Shown: piece by piece, positions 52,285 to 63,019 of the stretch | Position numbering within the stretch: position 1 is the stretch's first letter | Layout of the letters: every line of letters begins with the position of its first letter | Translations under genes and position numbers: made by a program | From: Forficula auricularia | Taxonomy: Eukaryota; Arthropoda; Insecta; Dermaptera; Forficulidae | Assembly: GCA_024734495.1 (NCBI GenBank) | Contig: JALMQS010000153.1 | Coordinates: forward strand, 9,962,080 to 10,026,079 | Direction: 5' to 3' | DNA length: 64,000 nucleotides | Notes under the pieces: model-generated | Told to the model about the DNA's origin: nothing | What the model saw: only the letters and a program-made list of their open reading frames with translations | Databases searched by the model: none

Positions 52285-53256
52285 CATCCATAATTCGCTT
52301 TCAAGGGGAAAAAATTCAATGAAAGTACAAAATCTGTAATCATGTATATGATTTTTGCAAAAAAAACTATTGATGTAGTTTAATTTCTCTAAAAAGTTCA
52401 TTTCTCTGAAAGCGTCTGTATTTTTTTTTTTTTATCTAATGTAGTTTCCAGGATATCATATCCTGGACTTTATTGAGTTACACTGAACTTTGATGATTTT
52501 TGTCACTCATTTAAATTGAATCATCGCTACTAAAAAAATGTCTTGCATCTGTTAATGGTATCATCATTCTGTAAAAAGTTATTCAAAATCTGTGTTTTTT
52601 AATTGGGTAATTTTCGTAGACCGCGGGGCCTCTCAAAACAAGGAGCAGGGTTCCCGAGAACGCGCTGAATCTGCCTTGCGCCGGCCCTGGTCGTTAGTTT
52701 TTACATTTTTAGTCTTCTGGGGACCCACTGATTTTGTATATGAAATTTAGTTGAGTTTGGTCCAGTATGGGGTCCCATTAACACTTAAATGTATGTAAGA
52801 ATAGTAGTCAGCCCGAAAGCTGGTTTTTATTCTCTTCAATTCCACTATTAGCAGAACTGAAGAAGTTTACGAGAAGATCAGCTCTGATGTAGATTCTTGT
52901 TAGTTTCCTAACTAGCCCAGAAGACCATACCTCAGTTACATTCATTTTATCACTGACCTGAATAGAACATGAGAGCACTAATTTAAATGTTGTGAATTGT
53001 TAGCACTTTACCAGAGATAGCAATGGACAATCACTTAACTATGCTTCCTAATATAATATATTTCAATTAAATAATTTTTTCTCTATTTGAAAATTATGAA
53101 ATGAATAATAATAAATTTATCTTGAAAGGTTAATAATAAAATTGTTTGAGTTTAAAAAAATGTCAAAAAGTTTAAAAATTTAGCGCCTGAAAATGCAACC
53201 CGCTAATCAGAATGTGCCATTCGAATGCATAACCTAGTCTACCAGGCGGCGCTACA
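52285..53256. other. Intergenic with a hAT-like end and a family C fragment
   Basis: CTTGCGCCGGCCCTG at 52676-52690 looks like a hAT right end. Positions 52692-52770 match family C (TTTTTACATTTTTAGTCTTC, TGGGGACCCACTGATTTTG). No gene seen in the rest. Confidence 0.45.
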
Positions 53257-53800
53257 TTTTTTTTTCTTTTTTAATGCAATCGAATGCAAGAAGGGGTGCA
53301 CCAGTAAAGATGCAACCCCTATGGATCTCGAAAGCACCTGCCGTGATAGTATCTATAGAAAAGGGAAAGGGCAGAGACATCTTTTCGATGAGCCAGCGAG
53401 TCGAGGGACTCCTCTCGGTGAGGGTAGAATCGTCAATTAGCCTGACGGCTCGTTTCTGAATTGCATCCAGGGTAGCAAGAGAGTATTTTGAGGCTCCTCT
53501 CCATAGATGAGAGCCGTATTCGAGACAGGGGCGGATTTGGGCCTTGTAGATGGTGAGAAGTTGTGGGGGTTTGTAAAATCGCTTGGACCTGAATAGAAGC
53601 CAATCTTCCTTGCTGCAGATTTCGCCACAGAAGAGATGTGTTCATTCCAAGACAGGTCAGATGCGACAGAGACTCCCAACATGGATAGGCTGTCACACAT
53701 TTTTAGGGTATTCGAATCGAAGTGAATATCAGGGAAATCTTTATTTTCGCACCTAGAAATTAGACAACATTGAGTCTTGTTTGAATTGAATTTAACTACA
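53257..53800 (-). pseudogene. LINE (Jockey/CR1-like) 3' fragment, minus strand
   Basis: Same family as 12486-13440. In broken frames it reads FDSNTLKMCDSLSMLGVSVA, SDLSWNEHISSVAKSAARKI, RPKSAPVSNTA and LLPWMQFRNE, ending at a T-run on the plus strand at 53257-53272, the poly(A) tail on the minus strand. It is 5'-truncated near 53800 and has lost the catalytic domain. Confidence 0.85.
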
Positions 53801-54780
53801 CAATCTACACAATCTGGATGGAGGTTAAAGTGGTTTTAAAACTAATTCTCTATTTATATTACAAAAATTTTGGAAAACTTTTTGTTCATATAGCCTGAGA
53901 GCTTTTGAGATATTATATGTATCTATATTTTCCTAATTAGAAATTTTCACTCTTTAGGGATTTTTTGTAGAGCAAAATGCCATGGGATACCAGTCGATTT
54001 TCTCTAAAAAAAGCAAAAAAAAAAAAAAAAAATGCACTGCTTATGCTAAATCACAACTTTATTAAGATTATTAAATTTTTAGAAAATTCAGGATTACCCT
54101 TACATATTTCTTTACTACTTCATTATCAAAGATAAAAGTAAATAAATATTATATGCAATATTCATTTACTATGAGTTAAGATTTCTAGGTCACTTGTTTC
54201 ACATTAATTGTTAACCAAGATAATGAAAAAGATATGAACCATCTAGGTGTGATCCAGCATCATTTCGCGATTAGACCGCATGCTTTTTACCAAACACGGA
54301 TATGGATCACCTAGTGGATTTGTAATCTAAGATGTTATATACTTCAATCCCCCAGTCCGTTGCTATCAATTAATCATGAGTTTTCTATATTTGATATTTA
54401 AAAATGCATTATTTCTTACACAGAAATATATAAATTCAGATATTATTACTACTTAATCTGACAAAAATTACCTGCATTCGATTCGCGAGTGAATCAAATG
54501 TAGGAAACTCATGACTAAAATATTAATTTTTGAGTATGTGTATTTTATAAGCATATTAAATTCAATTTTATAGATTAATTTTTCATCGTCATGGTTAAAG
54601 GAAAAAATTGTGAATTTCCACCATTCATTAGATATACATAAAAAGTTAACTTAATTTTCTTTGACCCCAGGGCGAAACGTGGCTCTAGCGCGTGAGGCCA
54701 CCTGACTTAAATTAGTCTTAAATAAATAGAAAAATCTAATTTTTTATAAAATATAAATAAATGAGCTAAATGGTATATAC
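53801..54780. other. Intergenic or intronic, no coding signal
   Basis: AT-rich. On the minus strand this follows the donor at 54783-54784 and would be intron of the gene starting at 54966. Short palindromes near 54300 and 54485 (GATTCGCGAGTGAATC) have no obvious role. Confidence 0.45.
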
Positions 54781-54784
54781 CTAC

Positions 54785-54966
54785 CTTGAAAAATCGGGAA
54801 ATAATTCGAGGAAATATGCCAAAATATCTATACCTTCATCATTCGGCTTAAGATGAGGATATAATTCTTTATTTTCAAAACTCTTTTTGGGTATTTGCTT
54901 TTTATTTTTAAATTCTTTGAGTTTCTTAAAATTAAAATGTTTGTTGAATTGGACAAATTTTATCAT
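54785..54966 (-). CDS. First coding exon of an unrecognised gene
   Basis: The ATG at 54966 lies 8 bp after the acceptor TTTTTCTTTTAATTATTAAC/TAG (exon starts 54974). The exon encodes MIKFVQFNKHFNFKKLKEFK, NKKQIPKKSFENKELYPHL and KPNDEGIDILAYFLELFPDF, ending at the donor TTCAAG/GTAGGT (GT at 54783-54784). The N-terminal half is lysine and phenylalanine rich, the end hydrophobic-acidic. With the 5' UTR exon at 55100 it makes a coherent gene start with both splice sites in consensus. The product is unknown to me. Confidence 0.6.
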
Positions 54967-55099
54967 TATAGTATCTAGTTAATAATTAAAAGAAAAATCT
55001 TTTGATAAGTTATTGGTAATATTGTATTAAGACAAAATAAATATATTTTTTTTAATAAATTAGAAAAAAAAATCATTGTAATCAATATTTGGTACTTAC

Positions 55100-55170
55100 G
55101 TATTAACGCCACCTCAGTTACAGATTTGGCGGTTTTTAAGCGCCTCTACTGACGACGGATTCTTTTAGAA
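55100..55170 (-). other. Probable 5' UTR exon of the 54966 gene
   Basis: On the minus strand GGCGTTAATAC/GTAAGTACC forms a consensus donor (GT at 55098-55099). The upstream 60 bp (CGTCGTCAGTAGAGGCGCTT) are GC-richer than the surroundings. The implied intron to 54975 is 125 bp. The transcription start is not fixed. Confidence 0.5.
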
Positions 55171-55235
55171 AATGAATATTAATTAAAAAATAATTAGTAA
55201 ATACCCAAAAAAATTCAAATATGTAAAATTCGTTG

Positions 55236-55390
55236 CCGTTGTTCGGTTAAGATATATTCAGTTCGGCTCGTATATCTTCATTTCGGGATGGCATTTAGGC
55301 TATTAGGTTGTCTAACGCCAACCTAATCGCCTAAAAACCAGCCCGAAATGAAGATATACGAGCCGAACAGAATATATCTTAACCGAACCT
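55236..55390. mobile_element. MITE hairpin of about 155 bp
   Basis: GTTCGGTTAAGATATATTC at 55238 pairs with its inverse ending at 55388. The arms also share GAAGATATACGAGCCGAAC. It lies just upstream of the 5' UTR exon at 55100-55170. Confidence 0.8.
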
Positions 55391-55635
55391 TTCAAAGTTT
55401 GTTCGGGAACCCATTTTTTTATCTAAATGAACCGAGATGATGAATAGAACCGAACCTATGGAAAGTTCTAAAAGTGAAAATTGCCAACGCCGACTGGAGC
55501 TCACTTGAGACAATTTGAGACATCTACCTAGTTGCCCCGGTTGACTAGGCTAACTGGACCCACCCTCTCTAATACTTCACGTTTTAATTTATTGTTTTGA
55601 GGTAAATGCGTCCAACGATTACTCATAAATCAAAA
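55391..55635. other. Upstream region, GC-richer, no gene seen
   Basis: Positions 55485-55565 have mixed base composition but no ORF or splice signals I would trust. Confidence 0.35.
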
Positions 55636-55768
55636 AAATACTTGGTTGGTTTCACATTAAGATATAAAAATAAAACGAATTTATATATCTAGATTAAAGC
55701 CTCTCCAAAAATAAATTCGTTTTATTTTTATATCTTAATGTGAAACCTACCAAGTATTTTTATCCAAT
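55636..55768. mobile_element. Hairpin MITE of about 130 bp
   Basis: ACTTGGTTGGTTTCACATTA at 55641 pairs with TAATGTGAAACCTACCAAGT ending at 55757, and AATAAAACGAATTTAT pairs inside. Confidence 0.75.
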
Positions 55769-56552
55769 AAGATGAAATATGGCCGATCATCGATACAATG
55801 ATGTGAGTAATAGTCGGTGGTTCGCGGACCGTCACTTTCGCTCGTATGGGGCCAAGTTTATAAGATTTGGAACTGGTCGATTTTGCCCGACGGTCGATAT
55901 TCCCCCACTTTCCCCTCCTAACTGAATAATCCGCGAAATTTCATACAGTATTGCAGAAAGAGATTCCATACTCTAATTACCCCGACGTTAGACAATTTAC
56001 AAATCACTAGTTCGTTATTATTTTAATAAATCTAATTTTATTAAAAAAATTATTTATTTAATTAAATTGTTAATAAAAATTGTAAAATTTATTATATTTA
56101 TAAACTTATTTTAATAAAAAAATATCTTATCTATGTCCTTATATTTAATTATTAATACTATATATCACGAAGAGATGTCACGCCTATTGTGATTTTCGCT
56201 TATAACAAGAAAAACAAATCTTGTTGCTAATTGCGAAAATCAGAAGGGCTAGATCAGTGTTTCCCAACCTTTTATGGCCCATCTCCCCTTTGTGGAGGTT
56301 TTCTAACACCTATCCCCCCTTTTCAGATTCATTGTATGCCTAATTTTAATTTGAAGTAAAATGTAAATAATAAAGCAGTTGTATTATTTTAAACAATTTT
56401 ATTACCGTATATAAAAACAAACAAAGCAGTTTTATCCGGTCACTCTTAAATAAAATAGAAAAACAATAAAAATGTACATTTTTTACAGATTTTTTTTAAT
56501 AAATGTACTCTTTCAGCTTCAAAATCAAATACTTTACACTTTTCAAAAAAAC
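55769..56552. other. Intergenic, one hairpin and a hAT-like end
   Basis: A hairpin at 56190-56242 (GATTTTCGC ... GCGAAAATC) and CAGTGTTTCCCAACCTTTTA at 56265, the style of a hAT end. No partner end was seen. The GC-rich stretch 55790-55920 is unassigned. Confidence 0.45.
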
Positions 56553-56558
56553 TTTATT
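56553..56558 (-). terminator. Poly(A) signal AATAAA
   Basis: AATAAA on the minus strand, 61 bp past the stop codon of the exon at 56619-56759. Confidence 0.6.
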
Positions 56559-56618
56559 TTCAGTAGATTAATACTTTTTCTAATTATAAATCTTGATTAA
56601 AAATAATAACAATAATAA

Positions 56619-56759
56619 TTAAACATACTTCTTGGCCATATATTTAGAACTCTTGATTTTTTTCGCTAACCCTTTGTATGGATAATTGCCCTCTTCGTCA
56701 GTGTATGTCTCATAATCAAGTTCTGCAAGCACTTCAAAATTTAGACTCGCTGCAAGCCC
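56619..56759 (-). CDS. Terminal coding exon of an unrecognised gene
   Basis: The acceptor TTACTTTTTCCAG (AG at 56760-56761) opens a phase-0 exon encoding GLAASLNFEVLAELDYETYT, DEEGNYPYKGLAKKIKSSKY, MAKKYV and stop. An acidic middle followed by a lysine-rich tail looks like a conserved soluble C-terminus, and a poly(A) signal follows. Upstream exons should lie to the right, past the Helitron at 56940-57426; none was found before the IR gene, so the intron may span it or exons may be lost. The family is unknown to me. It is too short for simple ORF finding, but acceptor, frame, stop and poly(A) signal agree. Confidence 0.65.
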   Translation of the reverse strand, partial: GLAASLNFEVLAELDYETYTDEEGNYPYKGLAKKIKSSKYMAKKYV

Positions 56760-56939
56760 CTGGAAAAAGTAATAAATTGCATTTGTAAGAAACTCTTGAG
56801 GAGAAAGAAATTTGATTTTTTTGAGTTTTTATATGTGGAAGAGGCAATAAAAAGGGGCCACTTATGAAGACACTGTCCATTCAATTATTAAGTTTATTAT
56901 AAGAGAAATCTTTGTAAATATACCTATGTTTATATAATA

Positions 56940-57426
56940 CTAGCTGAGGCCCGGGCCTTCGGCCGCTGTTGACCTAGCCCCTGGCGGGAGCGTCTCGTTT
57001 TATGGTTAAAATGTATATGGATAATAGCTGACCCGACCACGAGTTGCTGTGGATAACTAACTCTTATGCTTCAAATAATAATAGTTTTGAAAATAAATTG
57101 AAAATCCAAATAATTATAGGACTGTATTAAAACAGTAAATGAATTATATATTACTTGACAAAATTGTTCCCTTAACCAAAAATAATATTGATAGTTGAAA
57201 GATTTCCAAAAAGCTATTATCGGCCATCTTGTTTGTTTGCTTTTACCCCCCAGAGGCGCTGGCGTTGTTTCCTCGAAAAAAAATTTTTTACATGCCACAG
57301 GTGTGAGTGATATCTATAAAAACACTCATGTATTTGAATGGAATGTTGTGTGAAAATTTCAAAGAAATATGTGAAGAACTTTCAACGTATCACTTAAGCG
57401 TAATAATACATTTTTATTTATATAGA
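56940..57426 (-). mobile_element. Non-autonomous Helitron, complete, 487 bp
   Basis: The minus strand starts TCTATATAAATAAAAATGTA at 57426 after A and ends with CCGAAGGCCCGGGCCTCAG, CTAG at 56943-56940 and T. Its 5' end is the same type as 48800. The minus-strand ORF at 57071-57298 is part of the element and not a gene. Confidence 0.8.
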
Positions 57427-57847
57427 TAGAAAAAATCACATTCAAATTGTAGAAAAAATCAATAATTTATGATAGATCCAGGGCCGTCTTTAGTTAAGAT
57501 CTGTGGGCCCCTAGGATGGACCTGTGCCGCTGTCCTAGCGGGGAAAATATTTTTTTTTAATTTACCTGCAAAAACCACATTTTCATCAAAATCCAATTTA
57601 AAAACTTTAAAATAAACGTTTAAAGATTACGATTAACAAACTTTTATACTCTTTATTTACTAAATCAGAAAACCTGATTTTAAAAATTGATATAGAATCA
57701 CTTTTCACCTGGACAATGGTACAGTGGTGCTGGAGTCCTTTGTGCTGTGGGCCCATATGCTGTAGCCTATGCTTAAATCCGCCCCTGAACAGACTTGTAA
57801 GGAGATAATCACGTCACAATACATAACTTTTAAATTAAAAAAGATCG
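57427..57847. mobile_element. hAT-like repeat with unmatched ends
   Basis: CAGGGCCGTCTTTAG at 57479 and GGATTTAAG/CGCCCCTG at 57777-57786 look like hAT ends with GGGCCC blocks inside. The flanking 8-mers (GATAGATC and AACAGACT) do not match, so it may be a chimera or the ends may be wrong. Confidence 0.4.
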
Positions 57848-58270
57848 CAAATAACATAAATTGTATTAATTTCCCATCATTTAGTTTGAAATATATATGT
57901 AATTAAGATAGGTTTCTTTCACAAATTCAAAAATTCAAGAAGTCTTCGAAATTTGTAATATAATTCATTAAAAGCATAATAAACGCACTATTAAAATTTG
58001 AAGACGATTTATCACACCAAACATGAAATAATTGCAATTAATTGCACTAATATTTGTTAGAATAATATATTGGGTGTAACTTGAAAAAAAAAAATTGAAA
58101 TTGTTTACCACGTAGTTTTGATAAAAAAAACAACAACATAGTTGAGCTATTATTTTTAGTGGAGGGGATATAATATCAATTGCTTGGAAACGATCCATTC
58201 ATAAAGAGAATACAGTAGTGTAAAATGTACAGTCACGTTAAAAAACGTAAACTAAAATTTCATATTTATA
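57848..58270. repeat. 3' flank of the IR gene, duplicated at 62477
   Basis: Colinear direct match to 62477-62915 (CAAATAACA..AATTGTATTA, AAGATAGGTTTCTTTCACAA, GGAAACGATCCATTCATAAA, ACAGTCACGTTAAAAAAC). Divergence is moderate with small indels. It lies 50 bp beyond the IR stop codon. Confidence 0.85.
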
Positions 58271-58322
58271 GAGTGGTTATGAGCCAAAAACTTTTTGTGT
58301 GGATTGTCGCAAAAGAACCTTC

Positions 58323-60034
58323 TTAAAACTGAAGAAGCCAATATTTCGACATTAATTCTAATAGAAATACAAAAGTTGATATGCAGAGACCAATAAAAAG
58401 AATAATGAAGGCCACTTGTAAATCGTCCATATTGAAGACCCTGATTAAGGGTTCTTTCTTTTCTTTCATTAAAATGTCAATCAATTCCTTCCACTGATTC
58501 ATGTGCTCTTCCCACTGGGCTATTCCACTCTCAAAATAGGACAGGAGCAATTGATGCATTTGTTTTGCGAATGGAAAATCCCCGTATATAAGTGGATAAG
58601 AAACAATTACTTCTTTTACGACATGTAATTTTTTTGAAAACATTGAGATTGAATTAATCATTAATTGTGCATGTTCACAGGATGTTATCAGAGCCTTGTG
58701 TTTGGATTGTGAAAAACTTTATGTAATAATGTACTCGTATAATTGGGTTTCTTAGCAAAAGAAAGAGATCCAGGTGTCACCTGAATTATCATTGATTCAA
58801 ATAATGGATCAGTACTGGTGTAATAGCCTATTTCTACTCCTCTAAAAATCATTCTACAGGAACTGGTACAGATGATGGAGAGATTTAATTCTTTGATTTG
58901 CTTAATTTCATTTATGGGCGGATATAAAATTGGTACTTGCATATTCTTATAAAGGTTACTCTGAAATCCTGTGATGATTACGATTGACATTAGCATGAAT
59001 AGTCCGGCTGTAAATCGGCTCAAATTGCTGTTTAACTTTGGTAACCATGAAATCGGCTCTGTTACTATTAGACTGTATATATCAGACAAAGATTGTGACA
59101 AAGAACTTTGTTTATTGATGAAAAACCAAGCCAGTCCGGAAATAAACCAAATTACTGTCAACCATACCCAAACCTTCCAGTGGAAACACCAAATGATTAC
59201 CTCCCATTTCGGGTGCTCCTTTCCTTTTTGAACTACAAAACACATTGAAATAATTCTATAAGCGCCAACAATCCCCTGTGATTCTCGTGGATAAAATGGC
59301 TCAATATATATCGTAGAGATACGCCGACTAAACGGAACACTAACCATATTCCATTTTTCAAACCAAAAATTCTTAAAAATTTGCAGTGATTTATTTACAG
59401 GTTCATCTACCATTAGTGTATCATGAATGGTTGTTAAGAATGCAACACCTGTACCATGCAAATTAGGCTTTTTATTAAAATAGGCATCTTTGATATTTTC
59501 AATTTTCCTTCCAGGATTTTCAGACCAGGGTTCACGAACCCAGATTTCGTATTCATTCGAACAATTTTTCCGGTAATGAAATAAAAAGATCGACTGAAAG
59601 AATTGATACCAAATATCTTCTTGATCTATATCATTTAAATATTGCATCCAGGAACATGTAGAATAATTTTCTCTTAAATCGATATAAAAGAGATATTTAT
59701 TTCTTTGCGTTAATTCATAAAGAAGTATTTCTTTAGGGTCCATTTCTAAAATTAGTACATTTTTTCCACTTTGTTGATACTTATAGAGCCTGTCTTCATT
59801 GCTATCTTTTATATATACCGGCCAATTTTCACTAAGCACTTTGCACAGCTGATTAATATATTTATATTGCCTGGCTCTTGGATTGTCCAGCACCCACGTA
59901 TCTTGATTTGGAATGAAATGGAGTTTTGAAATATTAACTAGAAGATCAAAATTTTTTTCACTTTCCATAAATAGACATTCACTTGTATTAATAATATTTA
60001 TTAATAATATTAACATTATATATATAATATCCAT
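58323..60034 (-). pseudogene. Divergent ionotropic receptor (IR), one frameshift
   Basis: Encodes about 575 residues in two frames. Start at 60034: signal peptide 1-20 (MDIIYIMLILLINIINTSEC), extracellular N-terminal and ligand-binding S1 region to about 275 (LHGTGVAFLTTIHDTLMVDE, PFYPRESQGIVGAYRI), first membrane segment 278-305 (IIWCFHWKVWVWLTVIWFIS), pore region about 316-332, second membrane segment 338-362 (SRFTAGLFMLMSIVIITGFQ), then S2. The first frame stops at 58690; a one-base shift near 58703-58712 continues it as KHKALITSCEHAQLMI and on to the last membrane segment (VAFIILFIGLCISTFVFLLE) and stop at 58323. Ion-channel architecture and length suit insect divergent IRs, chemosensory subunits acting with co-receptors in neuron membranes. 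There is no intron in the coding part. The shift means pseudogene or a base error; the rest is open, favouring recent loss or error. Confidence 0.85.
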
Positions 60035-61510
60035 GTTGGTTATACCATATATAGCCCCTAGGGGTCTTAGCGACTTGTTGAACCAAAGGGCATTGAATGG
60101 CGACTGGAAATGACGTAGAAAAAATAATTATTTTAATAATATTGATTGCTTTGAATTTTATGTATATTTATTTATTTATTTATTTATTTTATGGCTGATC
60201 GTTGTTTCATTTCTATCATTTTATTTCATAATACAATTGTTATCTTGGAAATATCATCAATAATTTCAAAACTGTTCATGTGTTCATTCACTTTTATATT
60301 GATTTGCTTTAGTGCAGGTTGCCATTTCATTAAATATTTATAAAATCAATATATTAAATATTGTCATAAATATTGTCTCAAAACAAAGTTCTAGGTATCG
60401 ATTTTCTTCTATTCTTTCGTTATATAAATTCAAATTCTAACATGTTTACTATAAGGTGGTCCTTATTTTCGAAGTTTTTAATTAGTTAATTATAAGTATA
60501 CATTTCTCCTAGCTGAAGGCCGGAGAGCTTAAAACTTGTGTTTCTCAACTCCAATTGACAACTGAGAACTGACTGAACTCAAGCCTGCTCGTTTGTCGGG
60601 TGGAAATTTCCCAAAAACTTCTTATTGGAAAAATTCCTAATTACCAGGGCGTTTTTTTAAATATTGAGCCCGCCTATTTTTAGAATTTAGTCTCTCGAAA
60701 AATTCCCACAGAAAGAAGAATTTACAATCGACATGTGGTGTTAAAACCCATTCGACAGGCTTTATTTATTAAGCCAAATATACAGGGTGTCCCAAAAGTC
60801 AAGGATCAAACTTGAACACTAGATAGGTGAGTTCAGGGTTGTCCAAAATAAAAAAAAAATTTAAATAAAACTCTCTTAGTTTTCGAGTTATGGTCATTTT
60901 TTCGAAAACCGTGAAAATCGCTACCTGCTCTAAATATTTGAATGCTGTGGCTAAGAATTTTCATATTTTTTAATTCTAATTTTTGTTACGGAATCCTGAA
61001 TAATACTGCTATCGATCACAAAACAGAAAATAAATATGAGTATTATACTTTTTGAGAAAAAAATATTTTTGTCAGATTCATGTGTCAAAAAATTTCAATC
61101 AGCTAACTTTGACTTGATATCTTAAAAAAAACTGTATCAAACAATAATGGCGCATTATCTAAAAAATTGATGCATTTAATCAAGATTTCAAAATGGTATA
61201 AAACATTCTACTTTTTTAAAAAACAAAAAATAAATTTGCATTTTTATGCGAAAGAAACTAATTTCAAAACACAATTCGTAATTGGCTAAAGGGTAGAATT
61301 TAACCTAACTAAGTAAAATAAAATTTGAAACATAAGAGTAAATTCAGTAGTTTATCAAAATAGTACAACGAGATACACTGAGTTACACACCCCCACTACG
61401 TCTGAAAAAGTTAGTATTCTCACACTCAGCAATATTCCCCTTAAAAGTACCCTTTAAGAGCCAATTTCCATACCCCTCCAACCACCAACCCTCCCGAACC
61501 CCATTGAAAG
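60035..61510. other. IR upstream region and a small terminal-repeat relic
   Basis: No clear TATA box before 60034. A TTTA microsatellite is at 60166-60190. ACAGGGTGTCCCAAAA at 60783 is a common insect transposon end, but no partner was found within 1 kb. Positions 61380-61505 are C-rich and unassigned. Confidence 0.45.
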
Positions 61511-62160
61511 GTATATGTTTGGCACCGACTTCAAAAAGTAATTTCATGTTAATATTTCGTCGTTAAGTTGTAACTAAATAAGATAATAATTATTTTATAC
61601 CTTTTAGTGTATTTTATTTGTTGCATTTAATTTTTTGAAGTCGGTTTTTATTTTTTTCTTAAAAATTATTTTTATTTTTCTCTTTTTAGTGATGTTATTA
61701 ATAGTGATCATATCATCAGAACTTGACCAAATTAATATGACACCATCCCTAAGACACCCCCTTTCGGATAAAAAAAGAACCATCGAAATCGGTTCATAAA
61801 CAAAGAGGTTAGGTCTAAACAAACCTAATAAAAAAGGTCTAATACCTATGAAAAAAAAACGAAAAAAAAAATGGGACCAATCGGAAGCTAGACTGGACCC
61901 AATGCAAAAAAAATTTCAAAATCGGTTGACAATTGGCGGAGATATGAGGTAACATAGGCACAAAAAAAAAAAAAAAAAAATCAGTCGAATAGAGAACCTC
62001 CTCCTTTTTTGAAGTCGGTTAAAAAGGGATTTCAAGTAAATATTTCGTCGTTTAGTTGTAACTAAATTAGATAATTATTTTATACCTTTTAGTGCATTTT
62101 ATTTAATTTTTGAGTTCTTATTATTTTTTTTGTTGCATTTAATTCTTTTGAAGTCGGATT
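61511..62160 (+). repeat. Family B copies, partial
   Basis: One inner right arm plus outer part at 61511-62025 (TTTGGCACCGACTTCAAAAA to TTTTGAAGTCGGTTAAAAAG), then a second inner right arm at 62027-62160. Left arms are missing in both. Confidence 0.75.
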
Positions 62161-62476
62161 TATTTCATTTTTTATAATCATTCTGTCAATTATCAAATAT
62201 TTAACGCATCGATTTCCGACCTTTATGCTACTACGCCTCCCTGGGAAAAAAAAATATCCGCGCCCTCGCAAATTTTATTTTTTAATTGATACCTATATAA
62301 TAATATAGACACGTTTAAATAATAAAAACTTTATTACAATAAAAATAACAAACAAACTGAAAAATACAATTAACAGAATAATAACAAAGTTTTGCTATAA
62401 CATATACATAACATGTTTATTTATTTTTGTATTATTATATTTTAATCATTTAAATTTAAATCATATATATTTCTAT
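62161..62476. other. Intergenic, no gene seen
   Basis: AT-rich. The tail of a short B-type arm runs into unassigned sequence. Confidence 0.4.
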
Positions 62477-62915
62477 CAAATAACACAAATTGTATTAATT
62501 TTCCATTATTTAGTTTGGAATATATAATGTAATTAAGATAGGTTTCTTTCACAAATGCAAAAATTCAAGAAGTCCTCAAAACTTGGAATACAAGTCATTA
62601 AAAGGATAATACACACAGTGTTAAAATTTAAAGACGATTTATTTTATTATTTTATTTTTTTTCACTGAAGGACTTTCACCATCTTGATGAAAAACTAATA
62701 TTTGTTAGAATAATATATTCGGAGTGACTTAAAAAAAAAATTGAAATAATTTACCTAGTAGTTTTGATAAAAAAAAAAACAAAAACATATTTAGGTGATT
62801 ATTTTTAGTGGAGGTGATATAATATCAATGGCTTGGAAACGATCCATTCATAAAGAGAATATAGTAGTGTAAAAAGTACAGTCACGTTAAAAAACATAAC
62901 CTAAAAATTCATTTA
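62477..62915. repeat. Second copy of the IR 3' flank
   Basis: Direct copy of 57848-58270 with a short insertion near 62640-62690. Similarity ends at the PLE boundary near 62911, so the IR paralogue that should follow is displaced to the right of the PLE or is absent. Confidence 0.85.
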
Positions 62916-63019
62916 TATAACTATATCTAACCAAACTTCTTGAGGATACAAATTCTCATTTAAATAGGTATATATTATAAAAGAAAAAACAAAGCAGGAA
63001 TACAATTAATCCGATAACT

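Noticed and set aside
57479..57786. Complete hAT element
   Set aside because: The ends look hAT-like but the flanking 8-mers do not match.
58971..59231. Plus-strand ORF of 86 codons
   Set aside because: Antisense shadow of the IR membrane region.
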